Shown: piece by piece, positions 5,251 to 6,264 of the stretch
Layout: each line of letters starts with the position of its first letter
Numbering within the stretch: the stretch's first letter is position 1
Assembly: GCA_943330985.1 (NCBI GenBank)
Contig: CALQJV010000080.1
Coordinates: 1 to 6,264 of the forward strand
Length of the DNA: 6,264 nucleotides
Source: Chitinophaga pinensis
GTDB lineage: Bacteria; Bacteroidota; Bacteroidia; M30B66
Direction: 5' to 3'
Made by a program: the position numbers and the translations under genes
Notes under the pieces: generated by a model
The model's database searches: none
What the model saw: the letters and a program-made list of their open reading frames with translations, nothing else
Told to the model about the DNA's origin: nothing

Positions 5251-6264
5251 GACTTATTTTATTAAGGATAGATAATGCCTCGTCAAACTCAAATTGATCC
5301 AACTGTGAACTCACAGCTTGAAGTTCAATTTTTATTTCTTCGGGGATTTTATATTTCTGCATAAGACTTTCGCAATGTTCAACTGCTCCAGAGTCATTAT
5401 TTTCAATGAGTTTTCTAAGCTCTTCAAATTTAGTCTGTAGTTCTTGACTGGAAATTTCAATTAAAGCACCGCTCTCAATCTCTGCCACTTTAACAACGGC
5501 AAAGATTTGCTCAGTTAATGCTTCCATTTCTTTTGCCACTTGCTCACATTTGACAATTTGTTCAGACGGAATTGAAATAAGTCCTTCGGAAGTTAACTGC
5601 TTAAAATAATGAGATAAACTAATCAATTTTTCATAAAGTTGATTGGCACCAATATTCCCAGAAACACCTGCTGCTGTATGAAAATATGCTGCAAGTTCAT
5701 GTGAGTTGTTACTTGCTAAGAATGGAGAGATTTCGTCAGTTACATGCTTAAAATGCGAAGCAAACGAGCGCAATAATTTTTCGTATTGCGTAATTTTATT
5801 TCCTGTTCTGTATAATCCTTCAGCGACTTCGATTCCTTCTATTTTAAAAGGAGCATCGATGTTATCCATACTTTTTCGGGCAATTGCTGCACCCTTCACT
5901 TCTATGCCCTTGGTGTAAAAACTCAAAGCAGTGTAAAGTAAATGTGGATCGATGGGTTTGGTAATGTGGTCGTTCATACCAGCCTGTAAGCTTTTTTCAC
6001 GCTCCCCTTTCATGGCATGTGCAGTCATAGCTAGAATTGGTAATTTATCGAAACGACTATCTTTCCTTATTTCACGAGTTGCCGTTAGACCGTCCATTTC
6101 AGGCATTTGAATGTCCATCAAAACAACGTCGTACACATTTTCTTTTATTTTATCAACGGCCTCTAATCCATTACGGGCAAAATCAGTTATAACTCCAACA
6201 TCAACGAGTAAGTCAATGGAAATCTCGAGGTTTATGTCATTGTCTTCAACCACCAAAACTCGAA
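5240..6264 (-). CDS. Hybrid sensor kinase/phosphorelay protein, C-terminal REC-HPt part (5' end outside window)
   Basis: The frame is open to the right edge. It reads [11 protein letters not shown] at the boundary, the usual first strand of a receiver domain, so the TTG at 6256 is not a real start. Counting from that codon, the receiver covers residues 1 to about 115, with Glu4/Asp5, phospho-acceptor Asp48 ([11 protein letters not shown]), Thr78 and Lys100. [14 protein letters not shown] segment (141-153) leads into an HPt domain (about 155-225) with the phospho-accepting His193 in [13 protein letters not shown]. The usual HxxKG lysine is alanine here. A helical tail (about 265-338, ending [11 protein letters not shown]) is common after HPt domains in hybrid kinases. 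Sensor, HisKA and HATPase domains probably lie upstream of the window. The stop codon overlaps the cyclase start, so this protein is the likely phosphodonor to the cyclase receiver domain. Confidence 0.9.
   Translation of the reverse strand, partial: RVLVVEDNDINLEISIDLLVDVGVITDFARNGLEAVDKIKENVYDVVLMDIQMPEMDGLTATREIRKDSRFDKLPILAMTAHAMKGEREKSLQAGMNDHITKPIDPHLLYTALSFYTKGIEVKGAAIARKSMDNIDAPFKIEGIEVAEGLYRTGNKITQYEKLLRSFASHFKHVTDEISPFLASNNSHELAAYFHTAAGVSGNIGANQLYEKLISLSHYFKQLTSEGLISIPSEQIVKCEQVAKEMEALTEQIFAVVKVAEIESGALIEISSQELQTKFEELRKLIENNDSGAVEHCESLMQKYKIPEEIKIELQAVSSQLDQFEFDEALSILNKISHVV

Noticed and set aside
1..6264. Mobile element, CRISPR array, toxin-antitoxin pair or defence island
   Set aside because: No transposase or integrase motifs, no regularly spaced repeats, and no paired small toxin-like genes were seen. 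The large genes have ordinary chromosomal annotations.

Overview
The window most likely comes from a member of the Bacteroidota. The DNA is AT-rich (roughly 40% G+C or a little less, by eye). Start codons lack clear Shine-Dalgarno sequences. Exact matches to the Bacteroidota -7 promoter element (TAnnTTTG) lie upstream of three genes. Several proteins also have Bacteroidota-style features, such as the tandem universal stress protein and the REC-HPt tail of a hybrid kinase. Genus and species cannot be read from this sequence.

Layout from left to right: (1) positions 1-802, plus strand, is the 3' part of a TIGR01777-type NAD(P)-dependent epimerase/SDR gene cut by the window edge. (2) A gap of 86 bases holds a long hairpin, a very short leader-like ORF and a promoter-like element. 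(3) Positions 889-2664, plus strand, encode a polytopic membrane protein with a GT-C glycosyltransferase-like architecture and a soluble C-terminal domain. (4) Positions 2681-3505, minus strand, encode a tandem universal stress protein that converges on gene 3. (5) A divergent intergenic region at 3506-3620 carries back-to-back promoter-like elements, a two-copy direct repeat and an 8-bp-arm inverted repeat. (6) Positions 3621-4217, plus strand, encode a small HD-superfamily phosphohydrolase. (7) Positions 4234-5250, minus strand, encode a response regulator with a class III nucleotidyl cyclase output domain. (8) Positions 5240-6264, minus strand, hold the C-terminal REC-HPt part of a hybrid sensor kinase or phosphorelay protein, cut by the right edge.

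Genes 7 and 8 overlap by 11 bases and are almost certainly one operon. Their domains complete a plausible phosphorelay (kinase to REC to HPt to the REC of the cyclase) whose output would be a cyclic nucleotide. The cyclase keeps both metal aspartates, the transition-state Asn/Arg pair and the Lys/Asp pair typical of ATP-specific enzymes, so cAMP is the predicted product. The convergent HD protein has a YHNxxHTxDV signature reminiscent of cyclic-nucleotide phosphodiesterases, so the three genes may form a local make-and-break module for a cyclic nucleotide. That last step is inference. The left half (epimerase, membrane protein, stress protein) looks like ordinary chromosomal housekeeping or envelope content. 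No mobile element, CRISPR array, rRNA or tRNA was seen.
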